A stretch of 64,000 bases of DNA from Gonatopus flavifemur (lineage: Eukaryota; Arthropoda; Insecta; Hymenoptera; Dryinidae), in assembly GCA_018340375.1 (NCBI GenBank), contig JAFFJZ010000029.1:868001-932000 (forward strand), written 5' to 3'. Positions 36,686 to 49,533 of this stretch are shown here, in pieces; the stretch's first letter is position 1, and every line of letters starts with the position of its first letter. The position numbers were made by a program, and so were the translations under genes. Under the pieces are notes generated by a model. It worked only from the letters and a program-made list of their open reading frames with translations, was not told the origin of the DNA and ran no database searches.

Positions 36686-39600
36686 TTCTCGGAGCCCCGT
36701 TTCCCGGACACACTTTTCCCGGTCACAGTGAAAAACAATGTTCCGTCAACTTGGTTATTTGCTTTGCAAACAAAGCAGTTTTATATGGATGAACGAATTC
36801 AGTTGTGTTTGATAATATAAAATTTGGCGTTTATTTGCGAATATTGATTAATCGAGTTTTGAAGTGCGGAAACGGTGCGAGGGTTAGCATCTTGCTTTTG
36901 TTCCCAATTTTGTTTCGAATGAACTATTTTTTATTCCTCACTCACTCTTCAAATTAGAGCAGTTTGCTCATCCAATCAAAATGACAGTTGCATGACTTTT
37001 TTCCCTTATCTACCTTCTTCCCTTATTCGATATGCGCAGCCATCATCTTGAACTCATTTCGCCTCTTCATCAACTCCCTTTGTATCTTCCAAGTACCCTA
37101 CCGTATCACCACTTCACTCTCGTATTATTAATATCTTCACAATTTATTTCATTCGACTGTTCAAACTGTTCAATCAATTCCCGTGTACATATTTTCGATT
37201 ACAACTCCCACTAACATACGTGATAAAATTCGATGAATCGAATCTTCGTATTGTTTTCATATCTCATCTCTCATTACATTTTCAGCTACGGAAAACCCAG
37301 GTCAATGATCTATAAATTCACACCCGAACAATTCATTTCCATCTCTCAAAAATATCCATAGACTCTCAGGATGTCTCTATACATAGATCCCAATGAATTA
37401 CGAATTTTCCTACACATGTGTACCCAAGTGGCATTACATATGTATTGACGGTAGCTCTTTCAACATGGTAACCCGTTGGAGTGTTTCCGCTTTTCATACG
37501 TTTCTCGTTTTCCACGATAACGAAATGGGAGGTACAGCCCGTTCATACGGGGTGCCACTATAAAACTAGGATCTAGGTTACGTCGTTGCCATACTAACCC
37601 CTCTCGTACGGTGCATCGTCAGAAAGAATGAAATAAAATCAACGGTCAAAGGATATATGTTTCAAAAGACATCTTGTGGATGAGTCAGCTGGTGTGAGTC
37701 TGAAGTTTTTGACGTAGGACGTGTAGTATATTCTTTTTCCAACATTCTCGGTGTAATAAGATGAGAGAGAGAATGTGATGAAGTCAGACAGCGACACAGT
37801 GTACGTCATATTTCCCGACTCACTCGAGGCATCTATGTATGAAAAGAAGCTGAGATGATGATGATGAGAGAAAACGGAAAACAAGAGGAGGTGTACAAGT
37901 CAAAAATCCGTTCTTGGTCCGTATGAAAACGTGATACATCTTTTCGTACCTAGCTCTCATCGTAAGTTCTCTATCGTTCTTCTCTCAAATCTTCCTCCTC
38001 CTTTTACTTTCGAGAAATAGAAGAGGTTTAGGAGCAGAATTTCATGTGATTCTATCGAGGATAGAACAACCGAAGAGTGAATTTACGAAGAATTGAATGG
38101 GATACGAAAATCATGGGAGGAAGAAAGAGGGAACGAATTCATGAATTCCAGCCAGTTCAGTAGATTTCACTCTTCAAGATCAATTCGACGAATCGCAAGA
38201 GAATTTCTTCTGTTGATGAAGTTCTTCCACCCAACGATTCTTCCGATGCCTTCATTTTTTAAATAAAGACGGGGAATAATCCATTCTCCGATCCGTCATT
38301 CTAAGAAGGATATCAAACACTCTCCTATATTAGATTCCAGTGTGAATTCATTACCATTCATTCGAATTATCCGAACGTTCATCGGAGAAATTCTGTATAA
38401 ACATCCACGAATTCTTGGAAAACATTGCATTATTTTTCCTCGTCACTTCTCTCCCCGAGTCGGAACACGCTTGAATGAGGAATAAATCTTTTTTTTCTTC
38501 CTTTGTGTACCCCTTTCTTCCTCTCCCTCCCATAAGCTGTTCCCTCGAAGGCTTTGATTTTTCACCGTCGTGTTTCTACGGAACAAGCGAACGACGAGCT
38601 ACTACACACTCTTCGTCTTTCTCTTTTCCTTCGCTACGTACAATTCTCGTTTCAATTTATTTTCGTTTGAGAGTTCCTCGCTACCAACTACGCCTTCGCC
38701 GCCACAGTTTCGATGCCTTAGAAAAGCCGACTGAAAAGAGTGCAAGGTAAATCCATCTGTTTTGCACACCCCCGGAGATAGGGAAAAAGAGGCAAAGTAA
38801 ATATAGGAGAAAAAAGGGAAGAGCAGAAAATACAGTCTCTCTAAGATGATACAAGGGAAAAAAGAAGTTCCGCGAGAAGTCTGCTTGCTTACCCGCTCGC
38901 TAGGAGCAAAGTTGGCCATTTGGCATTTGCACGATTTTCCCGTCCACTTCGTGTCCCGTCTCCCTCTCCTCCTTGCGTCTCTCTTCATCTTCCCGCTGTA
39001 TGTGGATGTGCATATGTAACCCGAGAAAGACACGAACTTACGAGAGAGGAAACTAAGGATCTCGACAGAATGGTTACATCCATGACAAATATTTTTTCCG
39101 TGTTCTCCTACGTGTACACTTGTACGTTGAGTTGGAATAATATTTCATCAAGAAGTAATGGTGACATGTATGGGTCTATGCGGTGAGGTGTGAACGAGGG
39201 ACTTGATGTTACCGAAGTTCCCATCGGAGAATATCAATGTACATATCCCGAGTAGATTGAACGTCAAATATTGATCTTCCCATTTTTTATCGTCCTTGGA
39301 TTTCATGTTTTCAATATGCCGGTATAGAATTGATTCGATGATAAAAACAGTTTTACGATCCAGAAGATTGGGTTTGAATTCCATCAACTATTTGATGAAC
39401 TTATGTTGTGAAGCGTAGAAGTTGTTGACAAAATTAGTGATTTCTCACGGAAAATATGTCATTTTAATAGAGTTTTCAATTTTGGATAGCACCATCCTGG
39501 CCGTGGGGAGAACTGATTCACTTCTTCACAGCACACAAATTCTGGAGTTGATAGATTACCACCTTGTTATTGCGCGAGTCTATCTTGAGCTTGACCTCTT

Positions 39601-40409
39601 GGTCAACCTTCTGACAAGATTGAATTGCAATCCGCAGATAACACTTGCACCAGAAGGCGGCAATTGAAAGGACTTGCAAACCGTCTACTTCCTTGTCAAT
39701 TCAGTGTCACAGTGGGAAATGAATCATGGCACTTCTTATCTGTTTCCAGAGCCTGATCAGGGCTTGACGACATCTCATGAGGCCCGAATTAGACCCAGTA
39801 AGACCCAGAAAATTATTTCTAGCCAGGATGGGATTTTTGCTTGAATGTTTCAATGAATCTATATCAAGTTTCTATATTTTTTGTACTCTGATTTTTGCGG
39901 GTCGTTGTTGTGGAGAACTCAATGATTGTTTCGGTGGTCATTATCATATCAAGCGATATCATCAGATTTGTCAGATTATCGAAGTATTCTGAAACCCAAA
40001 CTTAGTTTTGCGAAACTCATCACACGCCAAGAAGTTATTCGAATTCCAACCGAAGTTACACGTATAACTGATTAAAAGCAAATCCAACGAATTAATTTAC
40101 AAGCTCAAGTGAATAAAACATGTTAACTAATCGTATGAATACGTAAACGCCCCTTCGTAGCTCCGAATTCATTATTCAATTGTAACTCTGAGTCAAAGCG
40201 TCATACATATCAACGGTTACTTCTTCCAGTAATGAATTCTAGGGCATCCCTCATGCTTCTATGTTAATTAAAATTTCTTGATACATTATAAATCATGCTG
40301 CTGCGCAACAAAAAACCGATTCCTTCCAAGAACAGATGTTGGTTACTTTCAAACTCATTTGAATTGGAATCTGGAACCGGATACTTCGATGTTTCTATAA
40401 GCCAACTGG
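36686..40409. other. no gene seen
   Basis: Mostly AT-rich DNA. 38470-39000 is pyrimidine-rich on the plus strand with longish frames on both strands, but without consistent splice signals. 39480-39840 has recurring GGGCCT/CCTGATCAGG words and could be another worn inverted-repeat element. Confidence 0.4.
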
Positions 40410-40421
40410 GATTTTAATTCT

Positions 40422-40578
40422 CATCATCATCATGAAGTAATCAGTCTTACGACTGGTTTGATGAAACCCTCCACCCCTGTCTATTATCCGCCAAACGTTT
40501 AATTTCTATATATCTACTACATCCCTTGTCTTGTACGAATTGCTTCATATAACTTGCTCTAGGTCTACCTTTACCAGT
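40422..40578 (-). mobile_element. 157-bp 3' tail of the same RTE LINE
   Basis: Almost identical to 17082-17238, the 3' end of the RTE element. The same (TGA)n tail is followed by a break inside the last coding codons. A 12-bp duplication, GATTTTAATTCT, lies at 40410-40421 and 40579-40590. It is a very short 5'-truncated insertion. Confidence 0.95.
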
Positions 40579-40590
40579 GATTTTAATTCT

Positions 40591-41335
40591 AATTGAAAAT
40601 AATCTGAATGATGAATTCTGTCAGTGAGTATCATAGGAAAGAATTCTGAAATAGAGTTTTTACACGCCAATCTGATTTATCTCTTGCAGCCTTTGAACGT
40701 GACGTTTTTCAAACCATTGCACATAGGGCCGAAAATGCCAAATAGGACGGCAAAATTCCAAAAATTAAGTTTGTAGTTAGAAATATTTGATCGTTGAGGT
40801 GAGTAGAGTAATGTTCCAAGTGTGAGAATTTACATATAGGAGGGTCTAAACCCCTTTCTCTGCCCTTGTATACCAGTTCAAAAGTACCTTCCTCGAGGTA
40901 TCATCCACGTGACTAACAGATAGTAAAATGACAACCATGTTTAAAAAGCTGTCGTGTCTGCAAAAATGAACCGATTGAGCTTTTCAAAAATCGAATCTAC
41001 CACTGAAAGTATACAAAATACACTTAAAATTAGGAGAATATCAATTCAATGAGTAGCAAATAATGACAGAGCAATAATTGCATGTGATTTTTGTACCTCT
41101 GTATAATGAAATTTGTTTGGTTTCCAAGGAAAAAGTTGTGTGGTACCCCTTAGTTCCGTCACTTTATTTTTCGAGAGTTGTAGATCAAAGTCTCATCTAC
41201 AAGATGGAACAAAAACTAGCTCCACATCTTCCCACCTAAAGAATTCCGCCAATTTTTTGTGAAGAGAGTGTCTTTTAGACCGCATATTAGCAATCACGAA
41301 AAATTTGTCAGAATTATAAGAAGTTCTCAAATTTA
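40591..41335. other. no gene seen
   Basis: AT-rich, with phrases typical of old dispersed repeats (GGCCGAAAATGCCAAATAGG region). Nothing further supported. Confidence 0.4.
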
Positions 41336-41339
41336 CTTA

Positions 41340-42290
41340 GGACCTGGTACTCGGGGGTTTTTGGGGTCGCTGATTACGAATCCGTTGACAAAAAACCGAA
41401 ATTCAAAATGGCAGATGGTAATTCGAAACGCTGTTAAAAATTTCTGCATTAATTTTAATGTTTTTGCTGGAAGTTTTTTTCAAGTATGTACATGAGTCCA
41501 GTTTCATGCACATTTTACATGAAATTTAATGCAAACTATAGCATAATCTATAGTCTTTTCATGTTTTTGTACATTGAATTTAATGCAGAATGTATATGAA
41601 CCTGATTTCATGTACGTAATTGAAAAAAACTTCCAGATGTTTCTTACAGTGAAATTCATCGGATTCCCTTCAAACTGGTGAATGAAAATTTTCTCCAACT
41701 TCCTAAATTTCAATCCGCCACACATACGACCAAACAACAACGTTACGATGGCAAAAATAAATCCACGTATTTTCTTCGGACCGATCAAAAATATTTTGGC
41801 CACCAGGTTGCGATGCATCGTACGATATTGTTTCTGCCATATTGAATCCACCATTTTGAATTTTGGAATTTTGGCAACGGATTCGTAATCAGCGTCCCCA
41901 AGAATCATTGGATACCGAGTTTGAAGAAAATCCAATGGATTTTCGAATTTCCGTCCGCCATATTCAATTCGCCATCCTGGAATTTGGAATTTTGATGATG
42001 GATTCGTAATCAGCGACCCCAAAAATCATTGTATATCGAGTTTGAAGGAAAACCGATGAATTCTCGATTTTCTTCCACCATATTGAATCCACCATTTTGA
42101 ATTTTCGAATTCTCACAACGGATTCGTAATCAGCGACTTCAAGAGTCATTGGATACTGAGTTTGAAGGAAATCCAATGAATTTACGAATTTCCGTCCGCC
42201 ATATTGAATCCGCCATTCTGAATTTCGATCTGTTGACATTGGATTCGTAATCAGCGACCCAAAAAACTTCCGAGTACCAAGTTTCAAGCA
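41340..42290. repeat. inverted array of a 121-bp tandem repeat
   Basis: One unit runs in plus orientation from about 41345 (ACTCGGGGGTTTTTGGGGTC). Four units then run in minus orientation, with GGATTCGTAATCAGCG at 41879, 42000, 42120 and 42241, giving a 120-121-bp period. The outer ends are inverted copies, so the block can fold back. The same unit in plus orientation makes the array at 59570-60030. No coding function is implied by the frames that cross it. Confidence 0.8.
41429..41651. mobile_element. CACTG-type element inside the 121-bp repeat (AA duplication)
   Basis: Ends CGCTGTTAAAAA and, reversed, CACTGTAAGAAA, flanked by AA (41427-41428, 41652-41653). Inner inverted words CTGGAAGTTTTTTTCAA and TTGAAAAAAACTTCCAG. 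Removing it joins ATTCG-AA-ATTCATCGGAT, which matches the uninterrupted 121-bp units near 59790. Confidence 0.7.
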
Positions 42291-42659
42291 AATCTGATGA
42301 CTGCTTATAATTTTGTTCGACTATTTTGGCATTTCGGCCCTGTGTACATTGACGTGAAGCTGGAAGAAAATGTCAACAGATTCAAAGTTGCACTTGGGAA
42401 AAGAAGTATCAAAACATTTTTTTATTCCTTGATTTCCATCTCAAGTTCTGCATGATGTTGGGCGAAGGTATTGCTTTGCTGAGAAGTGACAAAGTAGGAT
42501 TAAAACAATGTAGGAAACTGCTCTTCAATCCTGATGAGACAGGTACTATCCGGAGGAATGATGAATAATGTAGGTTAGACTCCAATCTCATCATTAACAC
42601 AGTTAATGAAGATAAATAAAGTTAGCCTCGCCAGGGGAGACAAATAAAGCATTGCTAAT

Positions 42660-43090
42660 GCAGAACTTTAGGAAATTCTGGCCACCCCACAGCACGGGAC
42701 CCCTTGAGTGAGCCTGGATGCTAGGAATCCGGCATTGCAGAGCTTCTCAAGGCTGTGGCTGTTGTAGCAAGTAATGCTGAAGTTGATGCAGCTGTTGCTC
42801 CGGTAGTAATGTGATTTTCTATGGCCTGCCTGTTCTACCTCCTCCGTTGAAAAAGCCAGGCACTGTTTGGCAGCTGTCTGAGCCGCCAAACGGGTAACGG
42901 GAAGACTTCTGAGCTCAAGTGACCTGGCGGACGCTCCAAGAACAGTGTATCTCATGGTCCTAATTGGAAGTGGGCGCCAGGACTTTGCCTCGAGCGGAAG
43001 CTGACACTCCACCTTCGAGTGGTCCCTGCTGGGCAACCCTTGACCGATTCACACGTAGTAACTGAGGTGGTGCTTCCCTTCGGAGATAAC
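42660..43090 (-). other. GC-rich patch next to an exon candidate
   Basis: The minus strand is open for 122 codons (43036-42668: LPLEAKSWRPLPIRTMRYTV and on), and the composition differs sharply from the flanks. It may be the next exon or untranslated part of the gene with the 43095-43302 exon, or an unrelated insertion. A possible acceptor, GCCCAGCAG, lies near 43024. Confidence 0.3.
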
Positions 43091-43094
43091 CTAC

Positions 43095-43302
43095 CTCATT
43101 TGATGATGCGACTGATTTAACGGAATCAAGAGTTGACAATCGGGATTTTTTGGATCCGTTTTGAACGTAAGACCTGTATCGACACCTTGGTACAATGGTT
43201 GATAGTTCGCATGCTGAAAGAAGGGGTTGTACGGCTCAGATGTTTCCTCTGCTTGTCGAGGGAAGAACCACCTTAACCAATAGGTAACCGGACTCAAGAT
43301 AC
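43095..43302 (-). CDS. candidate exon of an unrecognised host gene
   Basis: On the minus strand a very good acceptor (pyrimidine run ending CCTTTTTAG at 43303-43311) is followed by an open frame: ILSPVTYWLRWFFPRQAEET, then EPYNPFFQHANYQPLYQGVD and QLLIPLNQSHHQMR. It ends at AATGAG|GTAGGT, a near-consensus donor at 43094. If this donor is not used, a TAG follows immediately (43091-43093) and this would be a terminal exon. The protein is rich in Pro, Gln, Tyr and Asn and resembles no family I can name. The opening YWLRWFF segment is hydrophobic but too short to call a membrane span. Confidence 0.45.
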
Positions 43303-43309
43303 CTAAAAA

Positions 43310-44755
43310 GGAGGGAAACTGGGAAGACAACCATTACTGGTTGTCCGAGTTGACCAAGCGTATCTCAGCTGAATTTTTTGGTATGTTTCCTTCTCATGAA
43401 TCGATATTGTTACATAAAAATTGTTATATAAAAATTCCTTCGTCTGAATCGATATTATTTGAAATTTTTTGACAGCATGCCTTCATTATGTTGTAATTGC
43501 CCGAATATCATGTAACTTCACACTAATGTCACTACCGGAATGTTCCATATGAATTGCAAGCAAATCGGTCCAGGCGATCAGAGATAGTCTAGATTGATAT
43601 GGCGATGTTTTTGTTTGTTTTTTTCGTACATCCATTTTGCAAACGTGCATATTTCATCTTCTACTCATGGGATCCTGATCAAATTTATACCATATTTCAG
43701 CAATGGGGCTATGATGCTCTTGTATGAAGTCCAGTCAAATCTGTTGAGAAGTGATGAAAATTTTGATTATCCGAGATCGATAATTTGAGTCATTTTCTGA
43801 GGCCCTTGTTTTGTTATGTGTTCATCACATCATCATCATTATCATGTCACTACGTTTAGATGTGATCAACCAACAGATAAACGATTCATGATGAATATCA
43901 CAATGATCTTATTTGAGTTTTGAATGCATTGGTCGAAAGATGAGTTGAAGGTGAGAAATAATTCTTCTTTAGTTTTTTCCCCGCATAAACGAGGGAGCCT
44001 TGTGCTAATTAGCAGAGTTTTTTTTCGTGAAGTGACCCAAATAGCACAAGAACATCCCAAATATGTCATGATTATTCTGTGAATGTGATGGGAAGGGGCA
44101 AATGAGACTATTTTGGATAAATTCGTTGAGATGTTCTATGAAGGTGCATAGCACATAATTATTCGAAACAGTTTCATTTGGAGGTTCTCAGCATGTTCAT
44201 AGGATTTTCCAAACACGTTCTCAGCATTTATAACCTCTGGTGTCGCTAGGGAAACCTCAGAAGTCGAATAAACTTTACACCACATCGTTATATTCTTTCC
44301 TAACAAATTTGTCAGAGTTGAATGATACTCACATTGTGAAAAATTGGCTGAAATTTGCTGTATTGGACAAATGTAACATTGGGATCTACTTCAATCATAA
44401 ATGTATGTAGACATTATAATTGAAATGAATCAGTTATTGAGAAACTGGCACTCAATCCTATTCAGGGACGATAGTTTGTTGCGCGGCGATATTGTGAGGG
44501 TAGTGGAGTAGTAATGTGGCACATGAACGCAGCGTCACTAGTAGCGGTTATATACCATGTAACCAACCTCACTGTCACGTGCGTTATGTTCTTTTCCTGG
44601 ATGAAAGCAATTAAATGAATAAATTATAACTCACTGAATTATAATTCATAACAACGAATTGGTATGGAGAGGATCATAATTCTATACAAAATTTCGTGAA
44701 AGTCTACACACTGAGGAAACAGATATCTTGAAAAATATCATAATTTATGGATTTT
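43310..44755. other. no gene seen
   Basis: AT-rich DNA; 43930-44240 has scattered GAACATCCCAA-like words. Nothing supported. Confidence 0.4.
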
Positions 44756-44929
44756 TGGCGTTGGGCTGACCCGAGTCAAAATATTTACGTGTACGAACCT
44801 CCAAAAGTCTCATAATTTCTTGGACTTTTATAAAGAAGTATGGTACCTTCCGTATAAAAGTCCCAGCCATTGTGGTACTTTTACAGGTATCTTCACGTGA
44901 ATATTTTGACTCGAGTTAGACCAACGCCA
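44756..44929. repeat. inverted repeat, about 36-bp arms
   Basis: TGGCGTTGGGCTGACCCGAG and its continuation (44756-44791) pair with 44894-44929 (CACGTGAATATTTTGACTCG onward). A CACTGAG end upstream at 44710 suggests a worn CACTG-type element, but the right end is not clear. Confidence 0.55.
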
Positions 44930-45980
44930 AGTCTGAGAAATTCTTGAAAATTGATACAACATTCAATGGTTATGAATTGCATTGAAATCAGAAATAAAAC
45001 CTTGTTGATTTGATTTGTCTATGCCCGTTTTTTTATGACACTGTTCAAACAAGGTTTATACAAAAAGTCTTCGAATTAATCTGTTTTTCCTTTCTCATAA
45101 CCGAATTTCTCCTACCCTATACCAACCACGTCCAATTGATTGAAATCAGAACATGAAACTGATATTGAAAGGGTGAATGCATCTCTGTCAGCTACGGATT
45201 GCGGGTGGCAAAAGTTCAACTCATGAATCTTTGTTGAAATACCCAGGTGGCATGAGGAATGACAATTTAGCTCCATAAAACATTCGTATAAGATGCATGT
45301 GGTACAACTGAATATATCAAATGGAGCTTATTTTCACATTCCAACGAAATTAATATTGCTCGAACATACGATGAAATGTACGTAATTTGCTGTACCAAAT
45401 ATATGTAGTTAATTGGAAGCTCCCTAGAACTTTCGCGCATTTCACGCACACCGATAGAATGTTCGTGTTGCTTCAGTGAATCTTCAAAGTATCAGAGTGA
45501 CGGAGTTCTCGAAAAACTTAATGATGATTTCGAAGCTTCAATTGAATCGACTAAGAGCTCTATTTTGCTAACTTTTGGAAAATTTATTCGATAAGTCGCT
45601 GATGCTGCTAAAGGCTTCATGCTACAAACTTATTGCTGTCTGAGAAAATAATAGATTTATACTAGAAATTCCGTGACACCTCGAGGAGCGAAGTTTAACG
45701 TAATTAATTACTCATCGCGCTCAACTTGAAATTACAATTTTCATGTTGAAACTTATCAAAATTTTTCGATTATCGAATATATTTCATTCCCCCCTGCTTC
45801 ACATGGGTGAAGGAAATTAAAATATGTGATTTCCGAGTATGGAATTAATCGATCCAGTAAATAACTCACCGAAGAATTCATAATTATATACATTTGAATG
45901 TTCGATAAAATCCATTGATTCTATCGTAACGAAATATATGTGAAAAAAAGGCTCAAGATGGACCATATTTGGAGGGAACA
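44930..45980. other. no gene seen
   Basis: AT-rich; contains the second copy of the dispersed repeat at about 45375-45440. Confidence 0.4.
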
Positions 45981-46720
45981 GGGATTCACCAACACAGCGC
46001 GCAGTTATTAGAGATATCTAAAAGAATACTCAATTAAGAAATCTTCAAGAAATTTCTTGAAGAGTCCCTAAGGTAGTTCTCCGGGAGAATTCAGGATCAA
46101 ATTAGAAAAATTGTTGTCAAGCAGAGCACCAAGGTCGAAGGAATTCGATAATCATATTCGTTGGGACTTATATTCTTATTTATGACAAAAGAAGAACCAA
46201 CTCGAATCATAAATAAACAACCTTGTAACAACAACGCGAAATTTGACATGGTATTTTTCTTAAAAAATTTTTATTTTTGATCCATTTATGACTTATGAGG
46301 GCTCATTTTGTTCCTTGTGAGATTTAGAAAACCTTTACCATGGGGATTTTTTTATATTAGTCATCATGACACTGTCACACGCTTTTGTTTATTAATAGTA
46401 AAATACATTCCCATAAACAAAAGCGTGTGACAGTGTCATGATTTTTGATGAATAAATTCAGGCTTCTTCGAAGATATTTTTATGAACTTTTCAAGATATC
46501 TATAAGAAATCTTGAAGAACTCTTTTAGATCTCTTGATTTCTTCTCAAAGATATCTTCGAGAGGTCTCCAAGAGATCTTTTCGAAATCTATTCATGTTGC
46601 ATAAGACATCTTTTCGAATGCGAAAAGATGTCTTTCAGAAAATTCTTCAAGATTCTTGTACTTTTGGAAGATATCTTTTAGAATTCTGAAAGATATCCTT
46701 GTGTCTGTTTGGGTGAATCC
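45981..46720. mobile_element. probable inverted-repeat element built on AAGATATCTT
   Basis: GGATTCACCAACACAG near 45982 roughly mirrors CTGTTTGGGTGAATCC ending at 46720. Both outer parts are filled with AGATATCTT, GAAATTTCTTGAAG and AAAGATATCTTCGAGAG words. The middle (46100-46450) lacks these words and holds the palindrome 46363-46442. Boundaries and duplication are unclear. Confidence 0.4.
46363..46442. repeat. perfect palindrome, 30-bp arms, 20-bp loop
   Basis: Positions 46363-46392 (ATCATGACACTGTCACACGC...) are the exact reverse complement of 46413-46442. The arms can be read in two ways. One is a simple 30-bp stem. The other is a 66-bp element with CACTGTCACACG ends (46370-46435) between two copies of TCATGA (46364-46369, 46436-46441), which is itself palindromic. 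Confidence 0.9.
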
Positions 46721-48261
46721 ACTCCACATTTGCACATGTCTATTTTCGGCAGGGCGAAATTGAAAATGAATAGAAATTAAGAATACACAGCCAAAGAGAA
46801 AAGTCAAGGAGCGGAAGTCACGGTAAATAGCCAAAAGAAACGAAAGTAAAGTTGAGGAATGATCTGCAAAATTAGGCAAAAAGAATAAAAAAGTTTCAGA
46901 AAAAGCCGGAGGCTTTTCACGAAAAGCGGAGAATCTCAAAAAGTGAAAAAAAGTCACAACTCTAAGACTGAATAAAGGATTTCTTTCAACATCACTTTTG
47001 AATGAGGGAATATTCCGCGCTCGTTCACTGAGAAAAATTCCTTCGAATGAAGATTCTCGTATTTAGTGTAGTGTTGAATTTCGTCATTAATTTTCAGTAG
47101 TTCTTCTCAAACTTCAACACTATACGGATAGAATTTGAGATTACAGGGTTAACGAATGCTTATTTCGTCTAGAGGATAACTTTCTATCAAATCAAAACCA
47201 TGTACACGTTGTAAGTTATTATGCTCATCAGCGATAATACCCTCTAGAATTTCATTATGCAATCATTGTTTTGTATATTTTGGTTACATTCCCTAATAAC
47301 TCGACGAATATATTCTCCATTCACGTGTCTTTATGCAGGCTGCTGTGGGAATTATGATAATTGAGAACAGATTCAGTGGAGATATTTAGGAAGGAAGGAA
47401 GGAGGAGAATAATAATCTCATATATATCATATTCCAGGATCTGGAATACAGGACAAAGCATTGTGACTTTCACGTGGTCTTCAACCGACCTATCTCAAGC
47501 TCTTGAATTATCAGAAATTAAATGAAGAACGGATAGTCAAAAGTGGATAAACATGTGAGTTATGAGCTGTAATATCAAACGGATTGGACCCGTTGGCGTT
47601 TGCTCAAATGATTTCGTGGTCAGATATTAACGTGTTCGGTGTACAATCGAAGTGTGGAAAGAAGGTTTAGTGCAGCGATAAAAGGATGTTTCACAGCATA
47701 ATTACGTCCGAGAGTCATGTATTATCCATAGCAAGCGTTGACAATGTCTTTCAAGTTTTATTTTCCAATTCAAACGAATTGAATACCGAATACAAAAGAA
47801 TTTATTCGAGAATTATTGTCAGTTCTTGAGAATTAACATCCTTGAATATCGTGTGGTATTCGGATGCACAATACCATGAGAGCAAGCATATTCACGTTCC
47901 AAGAAATGTTTAGTTGAGAATAAAGAGAATGAACGTAATGTTTGAATTTTGCCACCTGTGCTTCATTTTTACGCTACTTCACTCTGGAAGTTAATTTCAA
48001 GGGAAAAGTAAGGGAGATATATTACAGAATTTGGAGTGGAAAAATAGGAACAAAGGATCCAGGAACAAATAATTTTCCATTAATTTCAGCTTGTACAGAC
48101 GTTCTTGGAAGTGCTGGTGGAAAGGTGTTTTTTTCATATATGAAAATTGAAACGAGTAACATGAAATCCAAGTTTCAAACTTATTGAATTTCTGGTGATG
48201 AAATAACGTTGAGGAAAATCATCAGCTGAATGAAAACAGCGGATTCAGTGTTTGTAGACTC
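46721..48261. other. no gene seen
   Basis: AT-rich DNA without features that I can support. Confidence 0.4.
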
Positions 48262-48388
48262 TTTCAAACCAGGGTACCCAAGGTATAATGCGAAAGCAAG
48301 ACCACGAGTTCCAGCGCCGCCAAGGAGTTGTCTCGGAACTATGAGTAATATATATATGTATATTTATACATATATATACCAAGTATAT

Positions 48389-48466
48389 CACGTGACCATA
48401 TTTCCTATATACCACGTGACCATATGTCCTGTATACCACGTGACCATATGTCCTCTATACCACGTG
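48389..48466 (+). repeat. four CACGTG units, 24-bp period, in the left terminal repeat
   Basis: CACGTG at 48389, 48413, 48437 and 48461, each in a unit like ACCACGTGACCATATGTCCT. The right terminal repeat has only three (51313, 51337, 51361). Subterminal repeats in hAT elements are commonly transposase-binding sites; that role is inferred. Confidence 0.9.
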
Positions 48467-48894
48467 ACCATATGAGATATTTAAAAATTAGCAAAAATGA
48501 TTTGATAATATATTCCGATACGTATTCGTACTATGGGGATAAATATGAATGAAATGTAATTTTCATTCATATTGAGAAAATCATGGACTGATTCAAATGA
48601 TGAATCTGATAGGGATGAATATTTGAAAACACATGAATGGAATATGTATGTAACATTAATATACAAACGTTTGTTTTTTTTCCAATATGCAAGTAATTAA
48701 AAATTACCTGTAAGAAAATTAAGTTGAAAAACATCGGTAACACATGAAATCGAAAAAATTATTTTCATTCAAAAAAATTAATTTCTTCGCTCAGGTTATG
48801 CGGGGATCTTGATTGCCGTTTAGGAATTAGCCATCATCGGCGACGCACATCAAATCTCTTCTGAACTTGCAAAGATAAAATTTTTGAAGTACAG

Positions 48895-48990
48895 AAGAGA
48901 TTTGAACCTGAATCCTACCTATCGCCTATAATCGAAACCCAACCACCTAACGACCTAACCTACACCGACTTGTAATTCATGAGATCAAAA
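48895..48990 (-). other. tRNA-like segment (second copy)
   Basis: On the minus strand GGTTCAAATCT (48899-48909) resembles a B box, and GGTTAGGTCGTTAGG (48946-48960) matches the segment at 20815-20828. It is not a functional tRNA as far as I can fold it. Confidence 0.4.
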
Positions 48991-49533
48991 ATGTTGTACA
49001 TATTGTCGAGTATGGATAGTGGGGAGAATAGCTTCATTTAATATGACGCAGGACCGGATCAAAAAATTGATGGAGCCCTGAGGAAGTTGAAATTCAAGGG
49101 GCCCTTCCAGAATTAATGAATTTTGTCTTGTTCTTCTTAAAGTCAAATTATCCACAAGACCAAAGTGGAATATGATTCAAATATCGCGTATCCGAATGCG
49201 AACTGAGCATAAATGAAACTATTCATGAAGTTTGAATTATTTTTTCATATGAGAAAAAACTAAAACATATATTTTCATATTTTTTCAGAGGATACTTGAT
49301 AGGTATATTCAAATTAATAGAGTGGATGAGATTTGCCCATACTCAATTGAAAATTTGTTCCAATAAACGATTCACAGTTTATCGATATACATGAAAAATG
49401 AAATTTGGAACAAAGTATATACTTCTAGAGTACAGTTCATTCCTTATTTAATGTAATTTTGAATCAAATGGCCTATTATGACGAATTTTTGTGAAATTTC
49501 TTTATAATCTGAATGTCCATGTCTATGTACCCA

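Noticed and set aside
38602..39033. 143-codon minus frame
   Set aside because: Overlaps pyrimidine-rich low-complexity DNA, with frames on both strands and no splice or start support.
39488..39834. CCATCCTGGC / GCCAGGATGG inverted ends
   Set aside because: Only about 10 bp match and the flanking dinucleotides differ, so an element could not be supported.
48230..48475. Frames through the CACGTG repeats (both arms of the hAT element)
   Set aside because: The frames arise from the 24-bp repeat and are mirrored in the other arm; they are not genes.
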